From NCBI RefSeq assembly GCF_021018895.1, contig NC_079379.1, positions 23,373,776 through 23,437,775 on the forward strand: 64,000 bases of DNA, given 5' to 3'. Every line of letters begins with the position of its first letter. Positions within the stretch are counted from its first letter, which is position 1. The notes beneath the pieces were generated by a model. It was given only the letters and a program-made list of their open reading frames with translations. It had not been told where the DNA came from and did no database searches. This DNA comes from Seriola aureovittata. Its lineage: Eukaryota; Chordata; Actinopteri; Carangiformes; Carangidae. Of this stretch, positions 24,483 to 36,396 are shown in pieces. The translations under genes and the position numbers were made by a program.

Positions 24483-27215
24483 ACAGCAGACTGGGAGCAA
24501 ATAATGCAATTCTACTGACAGTTCACCTGACATGCAAACTGTGTGTCTTTGCCGTCATATATATGTATATATACTTTTTGGCCTCAGTGTAATATTATCA
24601 AATCTATTCACATTGAGCCTACGAGTTATAAAGAGTGTTGATGGAAGCACATGAAATATATGTTGATATGCCCCAGGGAGTGTTTTTTTTCAGCTCTTCA
24701 GAACAACACAAGACACCCTTAGCAGAATGAAATGATAAGGGACAGATGAGTGGGTAGGAGCTGGGGGTGGCATAAAATGATTCACCATGGCCTAATTCAC
24801 TCCTTGGTCACTCTCAGTCCTAATGTTTCAGAGCAATTTTACACCCTCCCTTGATATGCTGGCAGTTGGCCTCGCCTTCACTCTCAGGAGTCAAAAGGCA
24901 CAGGCACCACTGGCTCGTTCTCAGAGCATACGCTGCAGCCCAGTATTTCCATAGAGATGTCTCATCACCGCGGGCTGAGACAAACATGTGCCCGGCAGAA
25001 TCAGTACAACAGATGAGTCTGAAATCGTGCCTTGAGGCGAGCTTTCATCTACTAACTCAAACCTGGTCTTGCCAGATGACTACCGGCTGCTGCAAACGGA
25101 GAGTCAGTGCTTTGATAAAGCGATGCAGAGCTCAGGGATGTCTGCAGATATGGGCTCTGCAATCTGATAAATATTAAAGGTAAGAGTTCAGCTCGGTTCA
25201 CTGCCCAGTGGTGATGGCTGGCTCCAAAGCACGTTTGTTTGGGTTGGATGTCCGCCGGCTCATTCCACCTGGCCAGAGATGAAAAATCCAAGAGAAGTCT
25301 ATAACAGTAGGCTTCTTAATATTGCACACTTCTACCCCGGTGTTGGTTTCCACAGAAACAGGTATAGCATTTACCATCCACGGCTCTCACTTTCTCTATC
25401 AGTCTGTGTGATGTGATGAGCTCTGCCTTTCTCACACTCTACCACACCACATCACAACACAATGAGATGAACCACTGGTGTTTAAGAGAGGAAAAAAAAA
25501 AAAACTTGCTTAACTCCTCCATCATTTCACTGTGACCAAATTGCCAAACGCTGTTTGACAGAATGAGGCTGGAGAGTTGCCGATAGCTCCGCTGAGAGAT
25601 GTCAAAAGGCTGTGCAGAGAGAGATTTTCATTTGACAGTCACCGAAGCCACGCTTCTATTTTCCTTGACTTCTTTTCACTGTGTGGCTCAAACAGCACAT
25701 TAAAGAGAGGCTGGCATATTCTGTCTGGGTAGATCACAGGACAGGGGAACGGCTCAATATCCCCAATTAGGTTAAAAAATAAAAAAACTAGTTAGTTGAG
25801 AGAGCTGCTGCTCTGCATGAACCCCCAGCTTTACAATCAAGAGGAGTTATCCTGTTGGGTTTTGTGTGCACAAGGCCACAAGTCCAACGGAAAGCAGTGG
25901 AAATGAGGCCCCTCAGGGTAAATGGGTTTCTGTGCTCTAAAGTAAAGGGGAAGGAGTGATGATGATGAAACCCCTCCACCTACATTAAATCGTATCCAGA
26001 GTGAAACTGGATGGAGGAAAAAGCAAATAAAATTCTCTTATGAACGCAGCAAAGAAATTCAGACTGAGAATCCAAAACCATAGATCATTAGTAAGAGACA
26101 CATTTGGACAGTGTGCATTACCAACAACGTGCCTCTGCAAAGTTTTAACCACTGCCTCCAAATAGTTTGATCGTAAAGTTTCCGGTAACTACAACTCCAA
26201 ACTTGTTCAGCTGCACCATCTGCAGTTGCTCTGTAACTCAACTAGCGCTGTAAGGAATCTCCTCTCCGAACCACTTCTCCTCGACCTCAGTGGAAAACAT
26301 CAAGAGGTCAAGGGAAGATGTGAAGGAGAATCAAAATCAATGAATCAAAATAGTTGCTCATTAATTTCCTTTTGGTCAACTAATTGATTTATCAATTAGG
26401 TCCTAGTTTAACTAAGCCGACGATAGTGACAATATCATCTCAGTTATGGCTGAAAATAATAAACCAACTGAGAAATATTTTATTGGATCCTAGGGGCATA
26501 AATTTCACTTCATGCTGCTTTTTATAAAGCGATTTATTGTTGCATTTATTTATTTATTTAATCACTTACTTCATTACCATATTTATTTGATTAACTGGCA
26601 TATTTATTTATATCAATTCGAATGAAACATCATCTGTTCTTTTAAGAATGTGTCAGCGCTCCAACTGAAGCCTGGACAGACGTGAATCACTTTCCCACGG
26701 TGAGTGACAGTGACGATCTTCGCCAACAGCTACACTCTCTCTCTCTCTGTGCACCTGGATAACGGCTGCCATCGCCAAAGGACCCCGGTGAGTGAAGTGT
26801 GTCTCGCCCTAACAGCACCTCTCCTCAGTCCGCCGCCGCCTCACCTCGTCCTGTTCTGTGTTGTGATTAAATCTCAGATGCTTAACGGGGTTTGTGGTGT
26901 TGCCACAGCACCTCACAGTCCTCCAACACACATCACACACAGTGTCGAGGCTGTTCGGAGAGAGAAAGAAGTTCCACACAATACTGTGTTTACGTTCAGC
27001 CATCATCCACCTCAACACTATTCAGTGGCATATGTATTTATAGAGCTGCAGTTTGCATATGATTATAACAGGTAGAAGGAAAAATAGTTTCTATATATAT
27101 GTATATATATAGATTAGATCCTGTGTCCCTGTTGGTGATGAAATACACATTGAACACAAATTAGTGTTCATAGAGTTAGTTAATTTGGAGTTCATAGAAT
27201 CCTAGAACAGAAATT
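24483..27215. other. non-coding stretch, no gene seen
   Basis: The frames at 24,851-25,177 and 26,704-27,075 have no recognisable domain. A short palindromic piece CAACTAATTGATTTATCAAT near 26,376-26,398 resembles part of a common fish repeat but is too short to call. Confidence 0.6.
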
Positions 27216-27595
27216 GTTAGCATGTTAGCATTTTAGCATGTCAGCATGCACGTTCACAAACCTTCAGGTAGCAGACACTTGATGCACTTGATGCACTTCC
27301 CCTAATACCGCTTCAAAGCAGAAGCAGTCAGTCAGCTTAATGTATCCCACAATTCACCATGAGCTACTGCTGCTCACCAGCCCGACTGTTAGCAGCGCTG
27401 CACCTTTTGGTTGATTGTTAGACAAGATAAAATCAACAGACAAGAAGAAATTTAAAAGTCCACTGCACGTTGGAGTCAGTGTGAATACTATTATGAATGT
27501 GCACACACATTCATAATATGGCAGAACCTCCACAGAGTATTATCCCATTAATGTAATCTGTCCTTTTTGAGGGGACTGGTAAGAATAATATTGCT
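27216..27595 (+). repeat. dispersed repeat, copy 1
   Basis: It starts with TTAGCATGTTAGCATTTTAG-type words and ends GAGGGGACTGGTAAGAATAA. The second half shares GGAGTCAGTGTGAATA, GGCAGA-CCTCCACAGA and AGGGGACTGGTAAGAAT, in order and at similar spacing, with 30,395-30,728. The TTAGCATGCTAA wording is widespread in fish repeats, but the family is not identified. Confidence 0.7.
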
Positions 27596-27928
27596 TTTAT
27601 ATGTCTTTATATGTCTCTATGTATGAGGGCCGTAAAAACCTAAACTTCACTGTAAAAGCTTCATACAAGTGAAGACAACTTTGTGTCAACAAGTATCTGA
27701 TCCATTCTGATTCAAATATTGAATATAGTCAAACTAAAACTTGAAGTCTGTTCACGTTTTGTCAAAGGGAACATTAACTTCAGTGGAAACTGAAAAAAGC
27801 TTGGGACAGATTCATTTCTATACAGATGCTGTTTAAATAATTTGCTCATAGTAATCAAGCAAACTGCTTACAGTGTTCACTTTGGGTCTTTTCATACATG
27901 ACAACGTGACAAAACATTTAAACTGTTG
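27596..27928. other. non-coding stretch, no gene seen
   Basis: Short unique-looking stretch between the dispersed repeat and arm B of the inverted duplication. Confidence 0.6.
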
Positions 27929-28050
27929 TAGCCTCCTTCTGCAGCTGCTTCATGCTCAGTCTCTCTTCTCAGCCTACGAGGTTCTTGGAGACACAGTGTG
28001 TAACAACCAGTGACGACCGTCCCTGTCTGCTCTTCCAACATAAGAGGTGT

Positions 28051-28097
<47 letters not shown>

Positions 28098-28423
28098 TGC
28101 GCACCATGTGATACCTTCACCGCCGTGGCTCACTGGGTTATTTTGCCTCTCGTTCCCGCTCTGCTCGCTCTTTGGGACTTTCACAGTGCGTAATTAATAC
28201 AGTCCTTGCTCTCTCACAGCAGCAGGTGTGTTACGTGAGTGGAGTGTAATGTCGTCACCCTGAACCTCTCAGACGGGGCTCGGAGCAGGAGAGGGCCACG
28301 GCGCAGTGTATCTTATATTTACGTCTGTAAACAGTGAAGCTGTCGGTTTCATTACTGTATATTCATGTCATAAATATACAAATGTCAATTAGATGGTTCA
28401 TCTGCATGAGGAATAAATAAAAA
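27929..28423 (-). repeat. arm B of the inverted duplication
   Basis: Reverse-complement partner of 20,640-21,110, carrying a GT microsatellite (28,047-28,094) at the position of arm A's CA repeat. By eye the match outside the microsatellite is high, with scattered substitutions and short indels. It ends at GAATAAATAAAAA, just before a LINE-like tail. Confidence 0.85.
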
Positions 28424-28451
28424 CTATTGTACAATCCCCCATTCATATTGC

Positions 28452-28680
28452 GCATTGTGCATATTTGTATTACATTTAGAATTTTTATAATGTTCTTTCA
28501 CATTGTTATTGTAAATATCTGTTAATATTTAAGCTCTCTGACCAGCAGTACTTACTTTGCTTCATCTTTCTTTATATTTTTTCTTCTGATATGTTTATTG
28601 TTTTGCACCAAAACACCAAAGCAAATTCCTCGTATGTGAAAACCTTCTTGGCAACAAACCTGATTCTGAAAAAGATTTGG
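28452..28680 (+). mobile_element. LINE-like 3' tail fragment
   Basis: TTTTGCACCAAAACACCAAA followed by GCAAATTCCTCGTATGTGAA and AACCTGATTCTGA matches the remembered 3' end of a widespread vertebrate non-LTR retroposon group. A similar tail occurs at 35,340-35,506. No coding part remains. Confidence 0.55.
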
Positions 28681-30394
28681 TTGAAAAAATCATCAAACTA
28701 TATTGATATATCTTGTTTGAAACCTGACCTTTTGACCTTAAGTCGATATACTGCAGCCTCTAAGTGCAAGGTTCAGGTAAATGGGATTATTTAAAAGGTA
28801 ATGTACATCACATTTTAACAAGTATAACTGACGTATTCAACCATTTATCATTTGCTTCTGGTTTTGAAGTATGATCAGGTGTATGAAATTAAAAAACAAA
28901 AAAGAGTTTCTGTTATCTAAAGAGAAAGCAGCATGATGATGAACTATCTCAGTCAGAGTTATTAATCAAAATTGAAAATTCATTAAATCAGCATTAAATA
29001 ATCACCAACTGCTGTAAAAGAAACTAATTACTGATGTAACAAAAATCAATCTCATTTCACAATTAACACTATAACACCTATAAATCATGAAATTATCATT
29101 CTGTTTAGAGTCAGAACAAGATGTATATTTGTGCTGATATACATGTGGGAATTAAAAACATATTAATCACAGATTTGAATAGATTTGTGAACGTTTTGTT
29201 CACAGGGAAAATGAGTTCACCTCACAGCAGGTAGGATTTTTAAAACGCTCAGTGAGGACACAGATATTTTTACACTGAAGATTAAAGATATAGCATCAGT
29301 ATTTGCAGACACCAGTCCATGAAATGCATGAGTGCATTCTTTACATGGATAGAATGATAATTCAAAATGTATTTTTGTTACATCACGTTGCTGCAGTTTA
29401 CCCACAGTATCTCATAGTTATTCAGCTTCAAGTCTGGATAGTGGTAAACACAACTTTTTTTTTTCTCTTAAATTTAGGAAGACACAATTTTACTTTGCAT
29501 AAATAAATAGATATACAAAAATATTCAGCGGCGTGCCAACAGGATACACTACATGTTGACAAAACCTAAAATATATTGGCATATTTTTTGTGGGTGCTGT
29601 TTACATTTTCCACTGAAAATGAAGCTGTTTGTCAGCATGCAATTATGCTACACACATTAGCTGCTGTAGCTCAATATTGCGCTGTGTTGCATGGACATAC
29701 AGTAAGTTTTGCTACGACTTGCAACCAACTTCAAACGGGGGAAAAAATATATCTAACACTGATTCTACTCACAGAGACAGATCAACCCATAAGATGTTTA
29801 TGATCAGTTTGAAGGAGCTTAAATATTAATGATGAGCATGGAAATGTAATGTTTCAATCACTTTACACACAAGATTGCATAATGATAAAACGTAGAACTT
29901 TTTGGTGCACATTAACCATCACTGTTCTCATTTTAGATGCAGTTTTGACTCAACTGATGAAGGATTGGTGGCTGGTTCTGATGTTGGTAATCGAGAGAGT
30001 GGATGCTTTAAGGTTACATAACCTGCTAGTTTCTGCTGAGCATGGAAATATATAGTTTATTATCTTCTAATCATAAATTGTCAACTTGTCATATGTTGTT
30101 CCTCAGGTAATATTATCATGAGTTTGTATTTTCATCTATTCAGTTCCAAAACACTCCAACGCCTATTGTTAGCCATGTTAGCAGCATGGCTCTGAGGGTG
30201 GCAGTGCTAGTTTATTGGTCAGTCCATCACTATAATTAGTAAATGTTAGCATGCTAACATGCTAAACTATCATGGTGATAATAGTAAGCATTATATGCTT
30301 AACATCAGCATGTTGGCATTGTCATTCTTAGCATGTTAGCATGCATATTAGCAATTACCTTCATGCTCCACTGAGTGAGAGTCACTGACTAAAG
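28681..30394. other. non-coding AT-rich stretch
   Basis: No exon recognised. GTTAGCATGCTAACATGCTA and similar words cluster at 30,160-30,360, just ahead of the second dispersed-repeat copy, and may be part of the same repeat. Confidence 0.6.
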
Positions 30395-30728
30395 CCTTAG
30401 CATTTTAGGATGCATATTAGGATTAGCACATGCATATCAGCACACATGTGAGTATGGGAACTTAGGTGCATGTCTACAAGCGTACAGGTAGTAGTACTAC
30501 ACTAGTACCTAATATGGCTTTAAAACAGTATTCAGTGCTAAGTGTTTCCCAAAATTAAACAACTGCTCCTCACCATGACTTTAGGTTGATTTTGGAGCCA
30601 CTAAAATGGAGTCAGTGTGAATATTATTAAGCAAGTGCAAACACACAATCTTGGCAGAGCCTCCACAGAAAGTAAAAGTAAAAGTAATTCAAATTTTTTT
30701 TAGAGGGGACTGGTAAGAATGATGTTGC
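30395..30728 (+). repeat. dispersed repeat, copy 2
   Basis: Direct-orientation relative of 27,216-27,595, more diverged. The shared 3' block ends AGAGGGGACTGGTAAGAATG. Confidence 0.65.
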
Positions 30729-31297
30729 ATATTTGACACTGTCAAGATAAATATTAAATATATCAATTCTTAAAAGATTTTGAGAAACATGATCCATCCT
30801 CAAGAATTTCTATCAGGGAGAAACCTTCCAAAATAATATCATGTGAAGTCTTTATACATACAGTGTGATTCTAGAACACAATTAAATTGAATGTGCAGTT
30901 TTCTTCACTCTAACTGTAAAACTCTATCTCTGATCCTACTTATGTGTTTCAACAAATCATCTGTGCTGGATTGTGCTTTGTGCAGAATGTGCTTATTCAC
31001 CCAAGAGTGTCCCAATGAGCTCTCATAATCCGCCACCTGCTGCCAATCTAAACGGTTACTTGACCACTTTGGCAATTAGCATTACAATTATGTCACAATT
31101 ACGATCCTATGAAGTTGCATTATGGGAAGTGCAGGATCTAGTGTTTTTGGAGCTTGATTAAGGACAAAAAGTCAGGTATCTATGGCTTGCTACTTTAATT
31201 TTTAACTGTCTTTCTTCAATCTGTCTCTTACAAGACTCACATCCTTATGGAAGAGGAATACAAAGTCCCTGAAGTGGTCTTTTAAATTAATTTTAAG
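30729..31297. other. non-coding stretch, no gene seen
   Basis: Nothing recognised apart from AT-rich sequence. Confidence 0.6.
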
Positions 31298-31620
31298 TAC
31301 ACTGTAAAAGAAAAATCATTAAAAAAAAGTCAAATGACTGGCCACAGCGGCTGCTATACAAAAAACGTTAAATTAAAATAAAATATCCAGAGAAAAACTG
31401 TTATTTTACAGATTTTTCCTAATTTATTATGATCAAACTCCTTCAATACAGCGATGCCACTCGCAGTTCTGCAGAGAAAAACTGTTAAAACTGTTTCTGC
31501 AGAGAAACTTTTTCCTAATAATAAAATTAAGTCTTAATCAATTAAATATTAACACATGCTTAATACTGTAAAGTAAACCTTTGTTTTGGAAGACAAAGTA
31601 AAAAATACTGTGTAAAACAG
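31298..31620. mobile_element. AT-rich repeat with CACTGTAAAA-type words
   Basis: It begins ACACTGTAAAAG and contains GTTATTTTACAGATTTTT and repeated CTGCAGAGAAA words. CACTGTAAAA with internal TTTTACAG is typical of an abundant fish MITE group. A similar piece lies at 40,385-40,692. The boundaries are uncertain. Confidence 0.4.
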
Positions 31621-32450
31621 ATTAAAAGCATCTCAAACTTCAACTTGCAGTATTTGTGTTAACATTTAATCTTTAAGTTTGTAAAGTAATGTTAGAAACC
31701 TGTAGAAGCACAATCTAAATACAATATTTTCTGATTAAGATCAATTTTCTTACATTTCTCATAAAATATAATATACTGAAGAAACGCAAATTAAATTGTT
31801 AAGTCTCTGAAATTTACCAGTTCTGCTCCAGCACCCACAGCTCTCTGCTGCTTATAGCGAATTTCACTGATTCAGCATTTGTTTACATGCTATTTCGAAC
31901 TGATTGTTACTTTAGCTTAGCAGTTAGCTCTGGCTTCTCTCTCTCTCTCTCTCCGTTGCTCAATGTGTGTGTCTCGGACCAACAAATTAACTTGTACATA
32001 AGAGTGTTGTGTTTTTGTAGTTTCAGAATATTGGATTGTGAACTTTATTACAACTTCAGCGATGTGTGCTGTCATGCCGTCAACACAGCTCCGGACCCGG
32101 TTAGCGAGCGGAGCTGTGTCGAGGGCTACAAACAAAATACTATGTTAGTTATTACTTACAAATCCCCGAGTTGTAAGTAACATGGGTGAACAATGAGGAA
32201 CTGACTAACTGAATGATGCCTGGCGATGGGAACCAAGCGATAGCTGCGTGAGAGACTTCTGCTCCTCAATGTGTTTCCTGGTCCTCTCTGTCTAAGTGTA
32301 CAAGTGTGTACAAGACAGTTTTCTCAGCCTATTTTTTGCTTACCAAAATTAGCATCCCTGTTAATATCACAGTTCAGGTGAAGGTGCACCTTGCTAACCA
32401 AGCTAGCCAGCGACTGCTAGCGTTAGATCCGGTAGCTGGTCCTGGGTAAT
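31621..32450. other. non-coding stretch ahead of a gene remnant
   Basis: No exon recognised. A (CT)n run sits near 31,936-31,953. The 97-codon frame at 31,887-32,180 shows no domain. Confidence 0.55.
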
Positions 32451-33009
32451 CAGATCAGTCAAACAACACTGGTTCAATGGAACAACAAGAGACTGAAGAG
32501 GCAGGGCAGTATTATTCTGCTTCAAGGGGTCAACCTCCCTGCCTCTATTCCATTGTACAGGTGCGCCCCGCAGCTGCACCCCCACGCCCTGGCCCCCAGC
32601 ATCAGTACCACTTGCCCCAGAGTACAGCAGGACAGGCAGCGGTCAAGAGGAAGTCTGCAGCTCAGAGGCAGTTGTTCCCTCAGCTGCCACCTCCACCTAC
32701 ATCAGCCACATCGCCTGTTGTCCCCAACCCCGGCCCTGTCATCGCTCCATTTATATTTCTAACCCCACAAGTACCTGGAGCCCAACAGATTGCTCCTTCT
32801 GGCCCGTCTCCCTCCCCACCACCTGCCCGCAGGGCTTACACCCGGACAGTTGAAAAGAATAAATGTAGTCAGTGCCACCAGCCCCGCAATAAGGAAACTG
32901 GTCACAGTCACAGTCACAGTATTATGGACACATATACTGTCCCCAAAAAGCCAACATGCCAGTTGATCAGTGGATGGAGGAGATGCGGAGGAAAAGGGCA
33001 GATAAATAA
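32451..33009 (+). pseudogene. C-terminal fragment of an unnamed gene family, frameshifted
   Basis: From the possible splice acceptor at 32,451-32,453 the sequence reads ISQTTLVQWNNKRLKRQ, a likely helix, then ILLQGVNLP. After a shift it reads a proline-rich linker with HQYHLPQSTAGQAAV and runs of PPPP, then RRAYTRTVEKNKCSQC. A second shift in a CACAGT-repeated stretch (about 32,901-32,920) must be crossed to reach QYYGHIYCPQK and WMEEMRRKRADK before TAA (33,007-33,009). The Cys-x2-Cys plus later Cys suggests a small zinc-binding motif. The proline-rich segment and the RAY...C ending resemble the last exon of the remnant at 34,498-38,280, so both belong to one family. The family is not recognised. 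All three frames are needed, so this copy is dead or badly rearranged. Confidence 0.6.
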
Positions 33010-33205
33010 TAGATTTGTGACATTCTTTGTCTCTATGTGTACATAATGTAAATAGTTTTAAAAGGAAAAAAATGTCTTGTTATATTTTAGTCTTATTCTA
33101 ATAGTTTCCTAGCCTTATTTATCTTCTATTTTTAGTTCATTTATTATATTTTATTTATTTTATTTTATACACTTCATTTATTTCTTAGTATGTGTGCTAT
33201 AATTA

Positions 33206-33208
<3 letters not shown>

Positions 33209-33247
<39 letters not shown>
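33209..33247. repeat. (GT)n microsatellite
   Basis: About 19 GT units. Confidence 0.95.
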
Positions 33248-33249
<2 letters not shown>

Positions 33250-33726
33250 AGAGGGAGAATTAAGGTGTGAAATTTGTAATAAATTTGCTATATTTCTACA
33301 GAAGTATCTTTCACTTATTCAAACACTAGCATATAATCAAAATACAACAAAGGAACAGAATAGTATTTCAAACAGTTCCACATTGCATGAAAGCATGCAA
33401 ACTAATCAGTCAGAATTACATTGTTGCAGTACTTTCAATACTTATTGTATTCATTGGTCAGAAATTTAAAAATAAATATCAAATATATTCTAGCCAAAAG
33501 AAAATGCAAAACGTATGTGTCTAGGTGTGGTGATTTTTACAAATATTTCTTACATTGCTATATAAAGTTTATTATTATTTAATTATTAATAATCAAATTT
33601 TTACATTATGTAAACACTAAACAACACAATGAACTGCTATTTGGCATTCACACACAGTCCCCATCCAATTCGTATCATTTATTAAGTGATATTTGATAGA
33701 TTTACAATGCTTGGTAATTTTGGGTA

Positions 33727-33800
33727 GCAACATGTTCCAGTCGGGAACCGAACCGGCGACCTTTGGATCCGCAGCTTCCTATGCCATACTCCAGTTAAGT
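33727..33800 (-). other. possible tRNA-like/SINE head fragment
   Basis: On the minus strand GGTTCGGTTCCC (33,743-33,754) fits a box B, preceded by TGCGGATCCAAAGGTCGCC and by ATGGCATAGG in about the box A position. No cloverleaf with paired acceptor stem could be formed by eye, so a SINE head or tRNA pseudogene is more likely than a tRNA gene. Confidence 0.3.
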
Positions 33801-33979
33801 GTCTTGTTTGGTCAACTGTGTCCAATAACTTGTGATGGGCAGCAGAGACACTAATGACTATCAGTTCACTTAATTTCTCTCAATTTCTCAATTTTTCCTC
33901 TCTTTTCCTTCATATTTCTCCTTCCCCCTTCCCCCTCTATACAGACTATTGTTCCCCAGCTTCAGATTCAACCTGCTGT

Positions 33980-34385
33980 AGTCATAGACTGTATATAAAA
34001 ATGAACGTAGTCTACGGGGCTGAAAAGTGAAGCCAACCCGGAAGTGCCTTAATGTGCAACACCACCGAGGTTCCGCTGGGGGCGGGCTCCAAAAAACTCT
34101 GGTTCCAATACACACTCATTATAAAAACACCAACTTCTCTCATGAAATACTCAGGAACTCATTACTGTGTGATGGGCTAAATTCACACTTCTTGTTCAGT
34201 GTTCTGGTGGTCCATCTGAAAATAATCACCAAATTAATTAAATATTAGGCCTTAAAAACAGATATTTTTGGGGGCGTGGCTGTTTGATTGATATACCTGG
34301 TCTGCAACGATTGATCAGATGACACGGCAGGCCGGGAGGTCGATCACCGGAGGAGAGCTTGGGTCGTGAGCGTTTCGTATTGAAT
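33980..34385 (+). mobile_element. interspersed repeat, probable MITE-like copy
   Basis: The sequence starts TAGACTGTATATAAAAATGA and includes AAGCCAACCCGGAAGTGCC and GGGGGCGGGCTCC, with GGGGGCGTGGC further on. This wording recurs widely in fish genomes as I remember it. It lies just upstream of the gene remnant that starts at 34,498 and may have provided upstream sequence to it. Termini not resolved. Confidence 0.45.
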
Positions 34386-34929
34386 CAGTTGTGTTGAATA
34401 TTATTTTTCTCAATATTTATCCGTGGAAGAATAATTTAGCACCGACAGTTTTGCTGTTAGTTATTTAGTTTTAATGAGTTTTCGGTTCACAGTAATTATG
34501 GCTCATTCTTCGTCACTAACAAACTGGAGAGATGATGAGTTTAAGTGAGTTTTTTTCGGTAAGTAAATGTTTATTTTCTGAACGTCCTACAGTTTTAATG
34601 TGTATGATGCTAGTAAAAAAGCTAGTTCGTTTTTTCCCTACATGCTTTGACCGGAGAACGGCGACAGTTAACACTTTGCTAACCTAGCTAGCTAGCTAGC
34701 GGGTAATTTAAGTGTTTGTTATACTAACCGTACCTGGTCCCAAACATGTAAACATTTGCAGGACAAGGATAAATATAGTTTAACTTATCTCACTCTCATG
34801 TTATTAGAAAAAGTCAGTTGCTGATAGAATTTTCCTATATGCAGCAAAACATTCAGGTTTATCTCATTAACTTATTTTCTGTCTCCTCTTCTCGCTGGTA
34901 TCTTGTTGTATTGAGTTCAATACAGCGTT

Positions 34930-35117
34930 AGCATTTTTTTTTTTTTTTAATTCTTTATTGGTGAAAAAAACATGGACAAGCAGAACACAGGGGGTGGGTG
35001 CTAGCTTGCTAGCATTAGTAGATAGCATTAGCATTTTTTTTTCTCCATTATTTGTGAAAAAAATATGGACAAGCAGAACACAGGGTTGGGGGCTAGCTTG
35101 CTAGCTTTAGCATTAGC
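34930..35117. repeat. 93-bp tandem duplication
   Basis: A T run, then GTGAAAAAAACATGGACAAG and CAGAACACAGG, then CTAGCTTGCTAGC occurs twice with a 93-bp shift and a few substitutions. It lies in intron 1 of the gene remnant. Confidence 0.85.
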
Positions 35118-35339
35118 ATCTACCAATGGATTGCAAATAAAAAATGGTGGGCTAGCATTTCCAATAGCACTGATCATCAAAATTAGCTTCTTTTCCACAA
35201 TAATAACATTGATTACAATTATAATGCTAACAATGATATACAATACATTTTCATTAGCTCTAGCATTAGCAGCTGGCTTACTGGCATTGTTCATTGATGA
35301 ATGAATTCAACAATTTCATTATAAGATTGGGGGGTGCTA

Positions 35340-35506
35340 GTTTGCGTTTCTTTTCTCTCTTTTTTTTGTATATTTATGTTTGACTGTTGCAGTATTTTAC
35401 TTTTTTTTTTTTATTTCCTCTGAATACGTTAATTGGATTCTACACCAAGCCAAATATCTTGTAAGTGAAAACCTACCTGTCAATAAACCTTATTTTCTGA
35501 GTCTGG
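35340..35506 (+). mobile_element. LINE-like 3' tail fragment
   Basis: ACACCAAGCCAAATATCTTG followed by TAAGTGAAAACCTACCTGTC and AATAAACCTTATTTTCTGA parallels the tail at 28,590-28,680. It is inside intron 1 of the gene remnant. Confidence 0.5.
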
Positions 35507-36396
35507 CTTTGTGATGTTGTCGTTGTCATCATCATCATGCTGCTATACCCTGCCAAGGACCACTCATGTGTCCTGCGGTATGCCCTTGCCTTCATACATC
35601 TGCAAGTGTATGGAGGTTACAAGTAGAATTTAGACCCTATTTTTACACCTGAATTTAAATTCTTGTATTTGTAACCTCAATGTCACAGTGTTTTGTGCTT
35701 TGTATGTGACACAGATGTTGACAGAAGCTCTTCCTCTTCCAGTGTCTTTGCGTTGCTTCATCACTAATGGGTGTGTTTGTTTATATATGAATCTCTTCTA
35801 CAAATTCTTCACATGTACATGTATCGTTAGTTCAGATTTATTCATAAAGTATATGCTAAATGAGGTTTAAGTGGATTATTGATACAGCTTTCATGTTCTG
35901 AAGTCCTTACCCTGCCTCAAACATTTCATAGTGAAAAGAGGAGCTGCTTGACATGTCCTTATTTTTCCTTTCGTTTTCATAGGGACGGCAGAATCCACCT
36001 CTGGCCAGAACTGTACCTTGCGGAACCCAGGAATAAATGGTAAGTCATGCGCATTACTCCACCCCATACATACATTTAAGTTGTAGTCATATGAAATGCA
36101 TCAGGAAACAACATGGATGTGATTATTAATATTTGGCTTGAATAATATTTAGATACTTGTTTGGAAACTTGCTGTGTCTGATTTGTTGTTAAGGAACTTA
36201 TTGTGATGGAGTAATGAGGAACTACTCAGTAACAACTGTTTATCAATTCACCCACCAAAGCTCTACAAAAAGTAAACTACCAGTTAAACCACAACCATGT
36301 AAAGTTTATGCTGAGAGATGTGTATTAGCTAGCAGATGTTTTTAAAAACAAAACTGTTGTTGGTTGTAACTGTGTATCCAGGCTACAATTAGGGTC

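Larger units (their letters stand above)
33010..33979. other. non-coding AT-rich stretch
   Basis: It includes a GT microsatellite and a tRNA-like fragment listed separately. No exon seen. Confidence 0.6.

Noticed and set aside
35065..35304. 79-codon frame rich in Ala, Leu and Ile that could look like a membrane protein
   Set aside because: It is built from GCTAGC/TTAGCATTAGC words and a tandem duplication within an intron-like stretch. The hydrophobicity comes from base composition.
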